DNA of 6,339 nt from an uncultured Saprospiraceae bacterium (GTDB lineage: Bacteria > Bacteroidota > Bacteroidia > Chitinophagales > Saprospiraceae): assembly GCA_938033975.1 (NCBI GenBank), contig CALHKJ010000322.1:1-6339 (forward strand). Direction: 5' to 3'. Shown in pieces: positions 1 through 6,339 of this stretch (positions are counted from its first letter, which is position 1; the number at the start of each line of letters is the position of its first letter). Under the pieces are notes generated by a model, which worked only from the letters and a program-made list of their open reading frames with translations, was not told where the DNA came from and made no database searches. The position numbers were made by a program, and so were the translations under genes.

Positions 1-596
1 GCTGTATGCAGAGCTATCCAACCTGCATCTCTTCCCATTACCTCCATTATCATGACACGCTTGTGGCTTTCAGCTGTTGTCACCAATTTATCAAATGAAT
101 CTGTTGCTATTTGCACGGCAGTGCTAAATCCAAAAGTAAGATCAGTTGCTGAAAGATCATTGTCAATCGTTTTTGGAACCCCAATAATTGGAAGGCCTCT
201 TTCAAAAAGCTGTTGCGATATTTTTTGACTTCCATCTCCCCCTATATTGATAACAGCTTCAAAGCCCATTGATAAAATTTTATCCACCAATTCTTGACTC
301 CGATCTTGTGTGATCCAATTTCCATTTTCATCTTGAATAGGAAACTCAAGTGGGTTTCCCATATTCGTTGTTTTTAAAATTGTACCACCTTTAACATGAA
401 TTCCCCTTGTATAATTATCATCCAATTTTATAATATCAACTGGATCACTCAACAAACCATTAAAGGCTTCAATACTTCCCCATAATTCCCATTCTCCATT
501 GTACTTTACACTTTTGTACAATCCACGTATTACAGCATTCAGTCCTGGGCAATCTCCACCACCCGTCAAGACAATCGCTTTCTTTTTCGCTTTCAT
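1..596 (-). CDS. pfkA: 6-phosphofructokinase, mixed-substrate (group III) type, N-terminal part
   Basis: This cytoplasmic enzyme phosphorylates fructose 6-phosphate to fructose 1,6-bisphosphate, the committed step of glycolysis. The frame is open from the ATG at 596 to the left edge, giving 198 codons, roughly the first half to 60% of a PFK; the stop lies outside. Motifs seen: a nucleotide-binding TGGGDCPGLNAVIR at residues 11-24, GGDGS at 119-123, the catalytic PKTIDND at 141-147 (Asp145 is the likely base), and MGRDAGW at 187-193. In this family, Gly in GGDGS (position 104 in E. coli numbering) normally goes with ATP use, while Lys in PKTIDND (position 124) is typical of pyrophosphate-using and mixed clades. 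ATP is the likelier donor here, by inference. Residues 80-98 form a short insert relative to E. coli PfkA. No Shine-Dalgarno precedes the ATG. The gene is divergent from the oxygenase gene, 50 bp away. Family identity is very secure; donor specificity is not. Confidence 0.95.
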   Translation of the reverse strand, partial: MKAKKKAIVLTGGGDCPGLNAVIRGLYKSVKYNGEWELWGSIEAFNGLLSDPVDIIKLDDNYTRGIHVKGGTILKTTNMGNPLEFPIQDENGNWITQDRSQELVDKILSMGFEAVINIGGDGSQKISQQLFERGLPIIGVPKTIDNDLSATDLTFGFSTAVQIATDSFDKLVTTAESHKRVMIMEVMGRDAGWIALHT

Positions 597-614
597 AAAT
601 AAAATTAAGCTCGC

Positions 615-627
615 AAGATATTATCTT
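615..627. promoter_or_regulatory. 13-bp perfect palindrome in the divergent intergenic region
   Basis: The sequence AAGATA-T-TATCTT is a perfect 6-bp inverted repeat with a one-base centre. It sits in the 50-bp gap between the divergent phosphofructokinase and oxygenase genes. Its right arm overlaps a near-match to the Bacteroidota -7 element (TATCTTTA at 622-629, last base A instead of G). A dimeric regulator could bind here and affect both genes, but that is inference. In AT-rich DNA such a palindrome can arise by chance. Confidence 0.25.
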
Positions 628-646
628 TAGGTAAAACAATAGCAAT

Positions 647-1927
647 TTGGAAGAATACATTCAGATCTTAAATTATGCAATCCCTGCCTTCCTTATGCTT
701 ATAGGAATAGAATTCTTAGTGTCCAAGGCAATGAAAAAGAATGTATATCGAGGTTACGATACAGTCGCAAGCTTATCTTCTGGCTTGAGTAATATTCTAA
801 AAGACGTCCTAGGTCTAACCATAATTATTATTACCTATTCTTTTCTTGTCAAACACCTTGCAATCTTTGAAATCAAAACAATGCTTTGGCTTGTTATTAT
901 AACTTTTATAATTGAAGACTTCATAGGTTATTGGGTTCATCGATTTGAGCACATAATTAATCTATTTTGGAATAGACATATAATTCATCATAGTAGTGAA
1001 GAGTTCAATCTTGCATGTGCATTACGTCAACCGATTTCTACTACAGTTGCGATATTTACTTTCTTTTATATCCCAGCTGCCTTTCTTGGCATCCCAGCTG
1101 AAGTGATAGCTATCGTTTCACCAATACATCTATTTGCGCAATTCTGGTATCATACTAGATTGATAAATAAATTAGGACCAATTGAACATATCTTAGTGAC
1201 ACCTTCACACCACAGAGTACACCACGCCATAAACGATGAATACTTGGACAAGAATTTTTCTCAAATCTTTATTATTTGGGATAAACTGTTCGGAACATTC
1301 CAAAAAGAGTTAGATGATGTACCAGCTGTTTACGGAGTAAAACGACCAAGCAATACTTGGAATCCAATTTTGATAAATTACAAACATCTTTGGTTACTTG
1401 TCAAAGATGCTTGGCGAGCCGAAAACTGGTTTGATAAATTAAGAATCTGGTTTATGCCAACAGGTTGGAGGCCAGCTGAACTTATTGAAAAGTTTCCAGT
1501 AGATTCGATTAAAGATGTTTACAAGATGGAAAAATACCAAAGCCCAAATAGTAGTCCTTTATTAATTTGGTCTTGGGTTCAATTATTATTACATCTGTTT
1601 TTTATGCTGCTCTTTTTTAATAAAATGGGATCTTTTAGCAACAGCACAAATATCGCATACACGGTTTTTTTATTTCTATCTATTTTTGCATTTACAAGTT
1701 TGATGGATCGAACTATTTTAGCTCCAATTGTCGAAAGCATAAAATTTGCACTTGGAATCTTTATTATGTACACAACTGGAACATGGATGAATTTAGGAGA
1801 TCTTATTCCTTTTTCAAATATTATAGTAGCTGGCTATTTTATCATTTCTATTCTTCTCACTTTCTATTTTATGTATGTAGAAAGTCGAACTGAGATGAAG
1901 CCACTGCAAGTCGACACTACATTTTAA
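647..1927 (+). CDS. AGMO-like membrane di-iron oxygenase (fatty acid hydroxylase / sterol desaturase superfamily)
   Basis: This is an integral-membrane non-heme di-iron oxygenase of 426 residues. Hydrophobic segments lie near residues 10-26, 52-72, 78-96 and 132-168. The histidine clusters typical of the superfamily are HRFEH at 98-102, HIIHH at 111-115 and HHRVHH at 188-193, with His161 and His169 between them. After the catalytic domain comes a soluble stretch (about 215-300), then further membrane segments (about 305-325, 336-352, 364-380 and 390-411). This layout, the length, and local matches (NLFW before cluster 2, ALRQ after it, LGP.E.ILVTPSHHRVHH, IIWDKLFGTF) resemble animal alkylglycerol monooxygenase, which uses tetrahydrobiopterin to cleave alkyl ether lipids. 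The bacterial substrate is unknown; it could be another lipid. The start is TTG: an in-frame stop lies at 632-634, the next in-frame ATG is codon 17, and the first 16 residues belong to the first hydrophobic segment. It is divergent from the phosphofructokinase gene and convergent with galactokinase. Superfamily is certain; AGMO-type is likely. Confidence 0.9.
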   Translation: MEEYIQILNYAIPAFLMLIGIEFLVSKAMKKNVYRGYDTVASLSSGLSNILKDVLGLTIIIITYSFLVKHLAIFEIKTMLWLVIITFIIEDFIGYWVHRFEHIINLFWNRHIIHHSSEEFNLACALRQPISTTVAIFTFFYIPAAFLGIPAEVIAIVSPIHLFAQFWYHTRLINKLGPIEHILVTPSHHRVHHAINDEYLDKNFSQIFIIWDKLFGTFQKELDDVPAVYGVKRPSNTWNPILINYKHLWLLVKDAWRAENWFDKLRIWFMPTGWRPAELIEKFPVDSIKDVYKMEKYQSPNSSPLLIWSWVQLLLHLFFMLLFFNKMGSFSNSTNIAYTVFLFLSIFAFTSLMDRTILAPIVESIKFALGIFIMYTTGTWMNLGDLIPFSNIIVAGYFIISILLTFYFMYVESRTEMKPLQVDTTF

Positions 1928-1930
1928 GTT

Positions 1931-1946
1931 TTTGCCTTTCGGCAAA
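1931..1946 (+). terminator. Small hairpin between convergent oxygenase and galK, possible weak terminator
   Basis: TTTGCC and GGCAAA form a 6-bp stem around a TTTC loop, starting four bases after the oxygenase stop codon. The following plus-strand sequence (tatctttcg) is only a broken T tract, so termination would be weak. Read on the minus strand, the hairpin lies just past the galK stop but is followed by A residues, so it suits the oxygenase better than galK. Confidence 0.5.
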
Positions 1947-1965
1947 TATCTTTCGTAATTTAGAA

Positions 1966-3105
1966 CTAAGAAAAGTTTACCCCATCAACAAGTTCTACGA
2001 AATGACATTCAGGATTAATTCCATATTTTGAAAAATAGGCTTTTTCTATTTTAGCTATTACTGAATCTATTGAATCACTTTTTATCAAGTTGATCGTACA
2101 GCCACCAAAGCCCCCACCCATCATTCTAGAGCCAACTATTCCATCTTCATCTCTTGTGCAATCAACCAGGAAATCTAATTCTTCACAACTTACTTCATAT
2201 TCATTTTGCAAACCATCATGAGATTGATAAAGTAAAGAGCCAAGCTGTTTCAGATCTTTTAATTTTAACGCTTGTGCAAATGTATGTACCCTTTTGTTTT
2301 CCTCAATGACAAACTTTGCGCGATTATATTGAATCTCAGATAGATTCTTTTTATTCGTTTCAAGATGATCTGGGGTCAACTCCCTTAGAGTAGGTACATT
2401 TAAAATAGAAGCTGCTTCTTTACATTCTCTGACACGATCACCATATCCAGAAGTAAGGTGTTCATGTTTTACTTTCGAGTCAATTAATACCCATTGGTAA
2501 GCGTCAATATTTATTGAAATATAGGAATGAGATCGATCTTGGCAATCGAGAATCATTCCATAATTTTGCCTGCCAAAGAGAGAGCTAAATTGATCCATGA
2601 TTCCTCCTTTAAGGCCTAAGAAATTATGATTAGATCGATGGGACATATCCACAATGTCCCAATTTGATAATTCGATATTATTGAGATGAGAAATTCCTTT
2701 TGCAAAGCCACATTCCAGTGCTGAAGAAGAACTCATGCCAGCTCCAATCGGAATTGTGGATTGAATCAAACAATTAAAATCTTTTATTGAATGTCCTTGG
2801 TTTTTAAATTGAATTAAAATTCCTAAGAGGAAATTCTTCCAAGGAAGCTCAGTCAATTCCAAGTTTGACAGAATTATATTTGTGCTCTCTCCAAGGTCCT
2901 TTGTAACTACTCTGGAGTTATCAGATAAGATATTTGCCGAAAAGGCTAGATAAACATATCGATCGATCGCAGCTGGAAAAACAAAGCCATTATTGTAATC
3001 AGTATGCTCTCCGATAAGATTTATACGACCTGGAGCTTTGATAATAAAACTAGGTGGTACGGAGAAGGCTCTCTCGAAGCTTTTCTTTATGCTTTGTTCG
3101 ATCAT
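1966..3105 (-). CDS. galK: Galactokinase
   Basis: This cytoplasmic GHMP-family kinase phosphorylates alpha-D-galactose at C1 with ATP, the first committed step of the Leloir pathway. From the ATG at 3105 it is 379 residues, normal for bacterial GalK. Motifs: the galactokinase signature PGRINLIGEHTDYNNG at 25-40 (Arg27 catalytic; Glu33, His34 and Asp36 contact sugar), the ATP-binding loop PIGAGMSSSSAL at 119-130, the catalytic base Asp171 in GGIMDQF, the sugar-contacting Tyr221 in SGYGDR, and the third GHMP motif MGGGFGG at 329-335. All key residues are present, so it should be active. A TTG two codons upstream (3111) is a less likely start; the ATG gives the usual short N-terminus. No galT, galM or sugar transporter gene lies beside it, so any other pathway genes are elsewhere. 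A strong terminator ends about 10 bp upstream of the ATG, leaving almost no room for a leader or a Shine-Dalgarno. Confidence 0.97.
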   Translation of the reverse strand: MIEQSIKKSFERAFSVPPSFIIKAPGRINLIGEHTDYNNGFVFPAAIDRYVYLAFSANILSDNSRVVTKDLGESTNIILSNLELTELPWKNFLLGILIQFKNQGHSIKDFNCLIQSTIPIGAGMSSSSALECGFAKGISHLNNIELSNWDIVDMSHRSNHNFLGLKGGIMDQFSSLFGRQNYGMILDCQDRSHSYISINIDAYQWVLIDSKVKHEHLTSGYGDRVRECKEAASILNVPTLRELTPDHLETNKKNLSEIQYNRAKFVIEENKRVHTFAQALKLKDLKQLGSLLYQSHDGLQNEYEVSCEELDFLVDCTRDEDGIVGSRMMGGGFGGCTINLIKSDSIDSVIAKIEKAYFSKYGINPECHFVELVDGVNFS

Positions 3106-3108
3106 ACC

Positions 3109-3116
3109 CAAATATA
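3109..3116 (-). promoter_or_regulatory. Candidate -7 element TATATTTG for galK
   Basis: On the minus strand TATATTTG matches the Bacteroidota -7 consensus TAnnTTTG exactly. It ends three bases before the galK ATG. If its last G is near -4, transcription would begin at or next to the A of the ATG, giving a leaderless or nearly leaderless message. No TTTG-like -33 element is seen about 20 bp upstream, because that stretch is the GC-rich terminator stem. The match may simply be the AT-rich tail of the terminator. Confidence 0.25.
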
Positions 3117-3145
3117 AAAAAAGCCCGCCGCGGGGAGCGACGGAC
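3116..3145 (-). terminator. Strong rho-independent terminator after htrA
   Basis: On the minus strand GTCCGTCGC (3145-3137) pairs with GCGGCGGGC (3131-3123) in a 9-bp GC-rich stem with two G-T pairs. The loop is TCCCC, and seven T residues follow (3122-3116). It lies about 50 bp past the htrA stop codon and should end the clpB-htrA transcript. It does not work on the plus strand, where no T tract follows the stem. It ends about 10 bp before the galK ATG. Confidence 0.88.
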
Positions 3146-3184
3146 TACATCAAAACAAAACGAAAAACCAACTTTATCTTAAAC

Positions 3185-3200
3185 TCTAGCTATTGCTAGA
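3185..3200. repeat. Short inverted repeat over the htrA stop codon
   Basis: TCTAGC-TATT-GCTAGA is a 6-bp stem with a 4-base loop that includes the htrA TAG stop codon. It has no T tract, so it is not a terminator by itself. It might slightly stabilise the 3' end of the transcript or be coincidental. Confidence 0.35.
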
Positions 3201-4344
3201 AACTTTTTCTCATTTTTACTGGGACTAACTTTTCTTTCCCATCTCTTAGAACTTTCAAAGTGACAGTATCTCCCACTTTTGAAAATTTAATCTCATTCTT
3301 TATATCCTCGATATTATTCACTGCAACATCATTCACTTCTATGATTACATCCCTAGGTAGAACGCCAGAGTATTGTGCTCCGCTGCCATCTACTACATTT
3401 ACAACAAAGAAACCTGTTGTTGTGTTCAAATCTTCCTCTTCTGCAAGGTCCGCATCAACATCAAAGCCCTCTATTCCTAAATTCGCTCTTTCTATATTTC
3501 CGTTGACCTTTATATCCTCAACAATTCTAACCACAAGATTGATTGGTATTGCAAAAGAGTATCCTGCGAAAACCCCATTTGGTGTTGCAATTGCAGTATT
3601 AATTCCTACCAAATTTCCATCAGTATCGACAAGTGCTCCACCACTATTTCCTGGATTCACCGCTGCGTCTGTTTGGATAAATTCTTCTATTGCTCGACCC
3701 TCTATTATATCTAAGTCTCTTCCTTTGGCACTGACTATTCCAGCTGTTACAGTAGATGTTAGATAATTGAAAGGGTTGCCTACTGCTAAGACCCATTCTC
3801 CGATTTTAACATCTTCTGAGTTACCTATAGCTATAGTCGGTAGATTGTCCGCTTCAATTTTCAATAAAGCAAGATCTGTACTTGGATCTGTTCCAATTTT
3901 CACTGCACTAAAAGATCTTCCATCTGTTAGTTCAACTTTGATTTTATCAGCGAAACCAACTACATGATTATTGGTGACTATGTAACCGTCTTCTGAATAT
4001 ATAACACCGGAACCTGTTCCTTGTTTTGGACCAAAGAAATTTCTGCCAAAAAAATCGCTCATGTCAAAATCGAAAATGTCGATTCTGCTCTTATCATTTA
4101 ATCTTTGATTTGCTAATTGATCGCTTTCTTTTGCCGTGATATGAACTACTGCTGGAGTAGATACAGCTGCTGCTTCCACAAAATCAGTAGGGGTGTTCGT
4201 TGGGTTATTGGTAAAGATTGCTTTCGGGCTTTGATTCATCTCAGTTGTTACAGTTTTTTGTGTATCCAACTTATATGAAAAAGCTCCATAAGCTATCATG
4301 CCCCCTAGAGTTCCTGCTAATAATATTGAAAGAAATTGCTTCAT
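3196..4344 (-). CDS. HtrA/Deg-family serine protease with a single PDZ domain
   Basis: This is an envelope quality-control protease that degrades misfolded proteins, 382 residues long. Residues 3-24 are a hydrophobic signal or membrane anchor without an obvious AXA cleavage site. The mature part begins with a low-complexity Asn/Thr/Pro linker. The trypsin-like domain spans about 55-275, with His127 (VTNNHVV), Asp157 (STDLALL) and Ser234 (NPGNSGG), a complete triad. An Asp/Phe-rich loop at 86-106 corresponds to the regulatory LA loop. A single PDZ domain covers about 285-378. DegP and DegQ have two PDZ domains, so the build is DegS-like (anchor, protease, one PDZ), but orthology to DegS cannot be claimed from architecture alone. 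The ATG at 4344 has a weak purine-rich GAGAAG four bases upstream. It follows clpB by 92 bp on the same strand, with no GC-rich hairpin between, so cotranscription is plausible. A strong terminator follows. Confidence 0.95.
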   Translation of the reverse strand: MKQFLSILLAGTLGGMIAYGAFSYKLDTQKTVTTEMNQSPKAIFTNNPTNTPTDFVEAAAVSTPAVVHITAKESDQLANQRLNDKSRIDIFDFDMSDFFGRNFFGPKQGTGSGVIYSEDGYIVTNNHVVGFADKIKVELTDGRSFSAVKIGTDPSTDLALLKIEADNLPTIAIGNSEDVKIGEWVLAVGNPFNYLTSTVTAGIVSAKGRDLDIIEGRAIEEFIQTDAAVNPGNSGGALVDTDGNLVGINTAIATPNGVFAGYSFAIPINLVVRIVEDIKVNGNIERANLGIEGFDVDADLAEEEDLNTTTGFFVVNVVDGSGAQYSGVLPRDVIIEVNDVAVNNIEDIKNEIKFSKVGDTVTLKVLRDGKEKLVPVKMRKSF

Positions 4345-4436
4345 ATATCTTCTCGATTTATTTACAACTTAAACGTGCTTAAAATCAAGTAGTTACATCC
4401 TCTAAAAGTCTTTAACAATTTATTAACTCACGGCTG

Positions 4437-6339
4437 CTATTCGTCCTTTTTAATGTCATCTACAGCATCGTTAAGGTCATCGGTTGCTTTCTTTAGTTCG
4501 TCGACAGAATCGGTCTTTTTGGCCTTTTTCTTTTCAACTTTTGGTTTCTCAGAACTTTTATTCTCTTGTTCGGTAAATGTAAAGCCTTTGGCATTTGTTC
4601 CGACATGAATAGTGTCACCAGCTCCAAATTCTCCAGATAAAAGTTTAGAAGAAAGGGGATTGACTAGTTCATTCTGTATAACCCTTTTCAATGGCCTCGC
4701 TCCAAACTGTGGTTCGTATCCAAGATCCGCTAAAAGATCCAGTGCAGAATCAGAAAGTTGAATTTTGATTTCTTGCTTGGCAAGATTTTTAGTCAATTTT
4801 TTCAGCAACAACTTAGCAATTTGTTTAATCTCATCTTTCGACAATGGCAAGAACATAATTTTGTCGTCAATTCTATTCAAGAACTCAGGACGTAGCTGCT
4901 CCTTTAAAAATTCGAAAACTTCCAATCGGGTTGTTTCGATGATGTCTGCTCTGTGATCTTCTCCCAATGCATCTAAATCTTCGAAATTCTCGAGGATTGT
5001 TTCTGCTCCCATGTTGGAAGTCATAATGATGATTGTGTTTTTGAAATTAGCTTCTCGACCTTTATTATCAGTCAGTCTTCCATCATCAAGGACTTGTAGT
5101 AAGATATTAAAAGTATCAGGGTGAGCCTTTTCAATTTCATCCAATAAGATTATTGAATAAGGTCTTCTACGCACCGCTTCCGTAAGTTGACCACCTTCAT
5201 CATAACCAACATATCCTGGAGGGGCACCGACCAATCTACTTACAGAATGTTTTTCTTGATATTCACTCATATCAATTCGTGTGATGGCAGTCTTATCGTC
5301 AAAAAGTACTTCTGCCAATATTTTTGCCAATTCCGTTTTACCCACACCTGTTGGACCAAGAAAAATGAATGAACCAATTGGTCTATTTGGATCTCCTAGG
5401 CCTGCACGGCTTCTTCTCACCGCATCAGAGACTGCACTTACTGCCTTATGTTGGCCGATCAAGCCTTTGCCAATTTCCTCTTCTAGATTGAGCAATCTAT
5501 CCTTGTCGCTCTTCATCATTTTTGTAACAGGGATACCTGTCCATCTAGCTACCACACCCGCAATATCATCTCGAGTAACTTCTTCATTGGTAAATCTACT
5601 TTCAGCCGATAACTTATCAAGTTCTTTTTCTGCTATTACCAATTCTTCTTCTTTTGCCTTGATATCGCCATATCGTATTTTAGCTACCTTCTCAAAATCG
5701 CTTTCTCTCTCTGCCACCTCAGCATCATGCTCTAATTCTTCAATTTGCTTTTTGATCGCTTGGATGTTGTCCACAATTTTCTTTTCACCTAACCAAGCTG
5801 CTTTAATCGAATCTAGTTTTTCTTGTGCATTGGCGATCTGCTCATTAATAACTTTCAATTTCTTTTTATCATCTTCTCTCTTAATCGCTTCTCGTTCGGT
5901 TTCTAGCTGTCTAACCTTACGGTCTATCTCGTCGACTTCTTCTGGAACAGAATCTAACTCTAGTCTTAGTTTCGCCGCAGCCTCATCTATTAGGTCTAGA
6001 GCCTTATCCGGTAGTGCTCTATCTGTGATGTATCTATGTGATAATTCAGCAGCAGCAACCAATGCCTCGTCAAGGATTTCAATTTTGTGATAAACTTCAT
6101 ATTTATCTTGCACTCCTCTTAGAATTGATACCGTATCCTCAACGCTAGGCTCATCGATATAAACTGTCTGGAATCTTCTTACCAAGGCTTTGTCACCTTC
6201 AAAATACTTCTGATATTCATCAAGTGTTGTGGCACCAACTGTTCTTATTTCTCCTCTTGCCAATGCTGGTTTCAAAATATTTGCAGCATCCATCGCACCA
6301 TTTCCTCCACCTGCACCAATCAAGGTATGAATCTCATCA
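4437..6339 (-). CDS. clpB: ATP-dependent disaggregase ClpB, lacking the N-terminal part
   Basis: This cytoplasmic hexameric AAA+ chaperone extracts polypeptides from aggregates with the DnaK system. The frame is open to the right edge and 633 codons are visible, about three quarters of a ClpB; the N domain and first Walker A lie outside. Counting from the Leu codon at 6323: Walker B of ATPase domain 1 (DEIHT) is just before it, and the Arg-finger region ALVRRFQ is at 46-52. A long charged coiled-coil middle domain at about 120-240 separates ClpB from ClpC. ATPase domain 2 has Walker A GPTGVGKT at 323-330, pore loop GYVGYDEGG at 370-378, Walker B IILLDE at 391-396, sensor 1 TSN at 435-437 and sensor 2 GARPLKR at 541-547. 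The C-terminus carries a roughly 43-residue Lys/Asp/Glu-rich tail (586-628) beyond the usual ClpB end. The gene ends 92 bp before htrA. Its promoter is outside the window. Confidence 0.97.
   Translation of the reverse strand, partial: DEIHTLIGAGGGNGAMDAANILKPALARGEIRTVGATTLDEYQKYFEGDKALVRRFQTVYIDEPSVEDTVSILRGVQDKYEVYHKIEILDEALVAAAELSHRYITDRALPDKALDLIDEAAAKLRLELDSVPEEVDEIDRKVRQLETEREAIKREDDKKKLKVINEQIANAQEKLDSIKAAWLGEKKIVDNIQAIKKQIEELEHDAEVAERESDFEKVAKIRYGDIKAKEEELVIAEKELDKLSAESRFTNEEVTRDDIAGVVARWTGIPVTKMMKSDKDRLLNLEEEIGKGLIGQHKAVSAVSDAVRRSRAGLGDPNRPIGSFIFLGPTGVGKTELAKILAEVLFDDKTAITRIDMSEYQEKHSVSRLVGAPPGYVGYDEGGQLTEAVRRRPYSIILLDEIEKAHPDTFNILLQVLDDGRLTDNKGREANFKNTIIIMTSNMGAETILENFEDLDALGEDHRADIIETTRLEVFEFLKEQLRPEFLNRIDDKIMFLPLSKDEIKQIAKLLLKKLTKNLAKQEIKIQLSDSALDLLADLGYEPQFGARPLKRVIQNELVNPLSSKLLSGEFGAGDTIHVGTNAKGFTFTEQENKSSEKPKVEKKKAKKTDSVDELKKATDDLNDAVDDIKKDE

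Noticed and set aside
469..660. Minus-strand open frame of 63 codons overlapping the start of the phosphofructokinase gene
   Set aside because: It is out of frame with the conserved phosphofructokinase sequence and overlaps its nucleotide-binding motif; there is no support for a separate peptide.
1579..1773. Minus-strand open frame of 64 codons inside the oxygenase gene
   Set aside because: It is antisense to a membrane segment region of an intact gene, with no motif and no promoter or ribosome site.
3260..3967. Two adjacent plus-strand open frames (168 and 66 codons) opposite htrA
   Set aside because: Both are antisense to the intact protease domain and PDZ coding sequence, are Ser/Thr/Pro-rich, and resemble no family.
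4345..4436. Possible terminator between clpB and htrA (TTAA...TTAA repeat followed by cttttag)
   Set aside because: The repeat is only four AT pairs with a 7-base spacer and no proper T tract, too weak to call a terminator.
4765..5372. Short plus-strand open frames at 4765-4956 and 5187-5372
   Set aside because: Both are antisense to ATPase domain 2 of clpB, which is conserved at protein level; nothing suggests coding on the plus strand.
5281..6090. Long plus-strand open frame of 269 codons opposite clpB
   Set aside because: It is Ser- and Leu-rich, has no recognisable motif, and lies fully antisense to a well-conserved clpB reading frame; it is a codon-bias shadow.
1..6339. A novel multi-gene defence, mobile or biosynthetic system
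   Set aside because: All five genes belong to well-known housekeeping or enzyme families, are intact where fully visible, and no repeats, integrases, toxins or unknown gene clusters are present.

Overview
The window reads as an ordinary, AT-rich chromosomal segment from a member of the Bacteroidota, or a close relative. The taxon is inferred from three things: the flavour of the ClpB and HtrA proteins, the general lack of strong Shine-Dalgarno sequences, and one TAnnTTTG-type -7 element. No mobile element, CRISPR array, tRNA, rRNA or integration scar was seen. Five protein genes fill nearly all of it, and no gene-free stretch exceeds about 95 bases.

Layout from left to right. (1) Positions 1-596, minus strand: the N-terminal half of a 6-phosphofructokinase of the mixed-substrate (group III) type, cut by the left edge. 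(2) A 50-bp divergent intergenic region containing a perfect 13-bp palindrome. (3) Positions 647-1927, plus strand: an integral-membrane di-iron oxygenase of the fatty acid hydroxylase/sterol desaturase superfamily. Its whole length, including the C-terminal membrane domain, resembles animal alkylglycerol monooxygenase (AGMO/TMEM195). (4) A small hairpin between the convergent gene ends. (5) Positions 1966-3105, minus strand: galactokinase. (6) A strong intrinsic terminator that ends only about 10 bp before the galactokinase start codon. (7) Positions 3196-4344, minus strand: an HtrA/Deg-family envelope serine protease with one PDZ domain. (8) Positions 4437-6339, minus strand: the C-terminal three quarters of the ClpB disaggregase, cut by the right edge.

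How the genes relate. clpB and htrA are codirectional, 92 bp apart, with no convincing terminator between them, and then share the strong terminator after htrA. They form a plausible protein quality-control pair: cytoplasmic disaggregation and periplasmic proteolysis. Galactokinase and phosphofructokinase both serve sugar catabolism, but they are separated by the oppositely oriented oxygenase gene and are not an operon. No new multi-gene system is evident. The points most worth a second look are the AGMO-like oxygenase, the terminator pressed against the galK start, the extra C-terminal tail on ClpB, and the Gly/Lys active-site combination in the phosphofructokinase.
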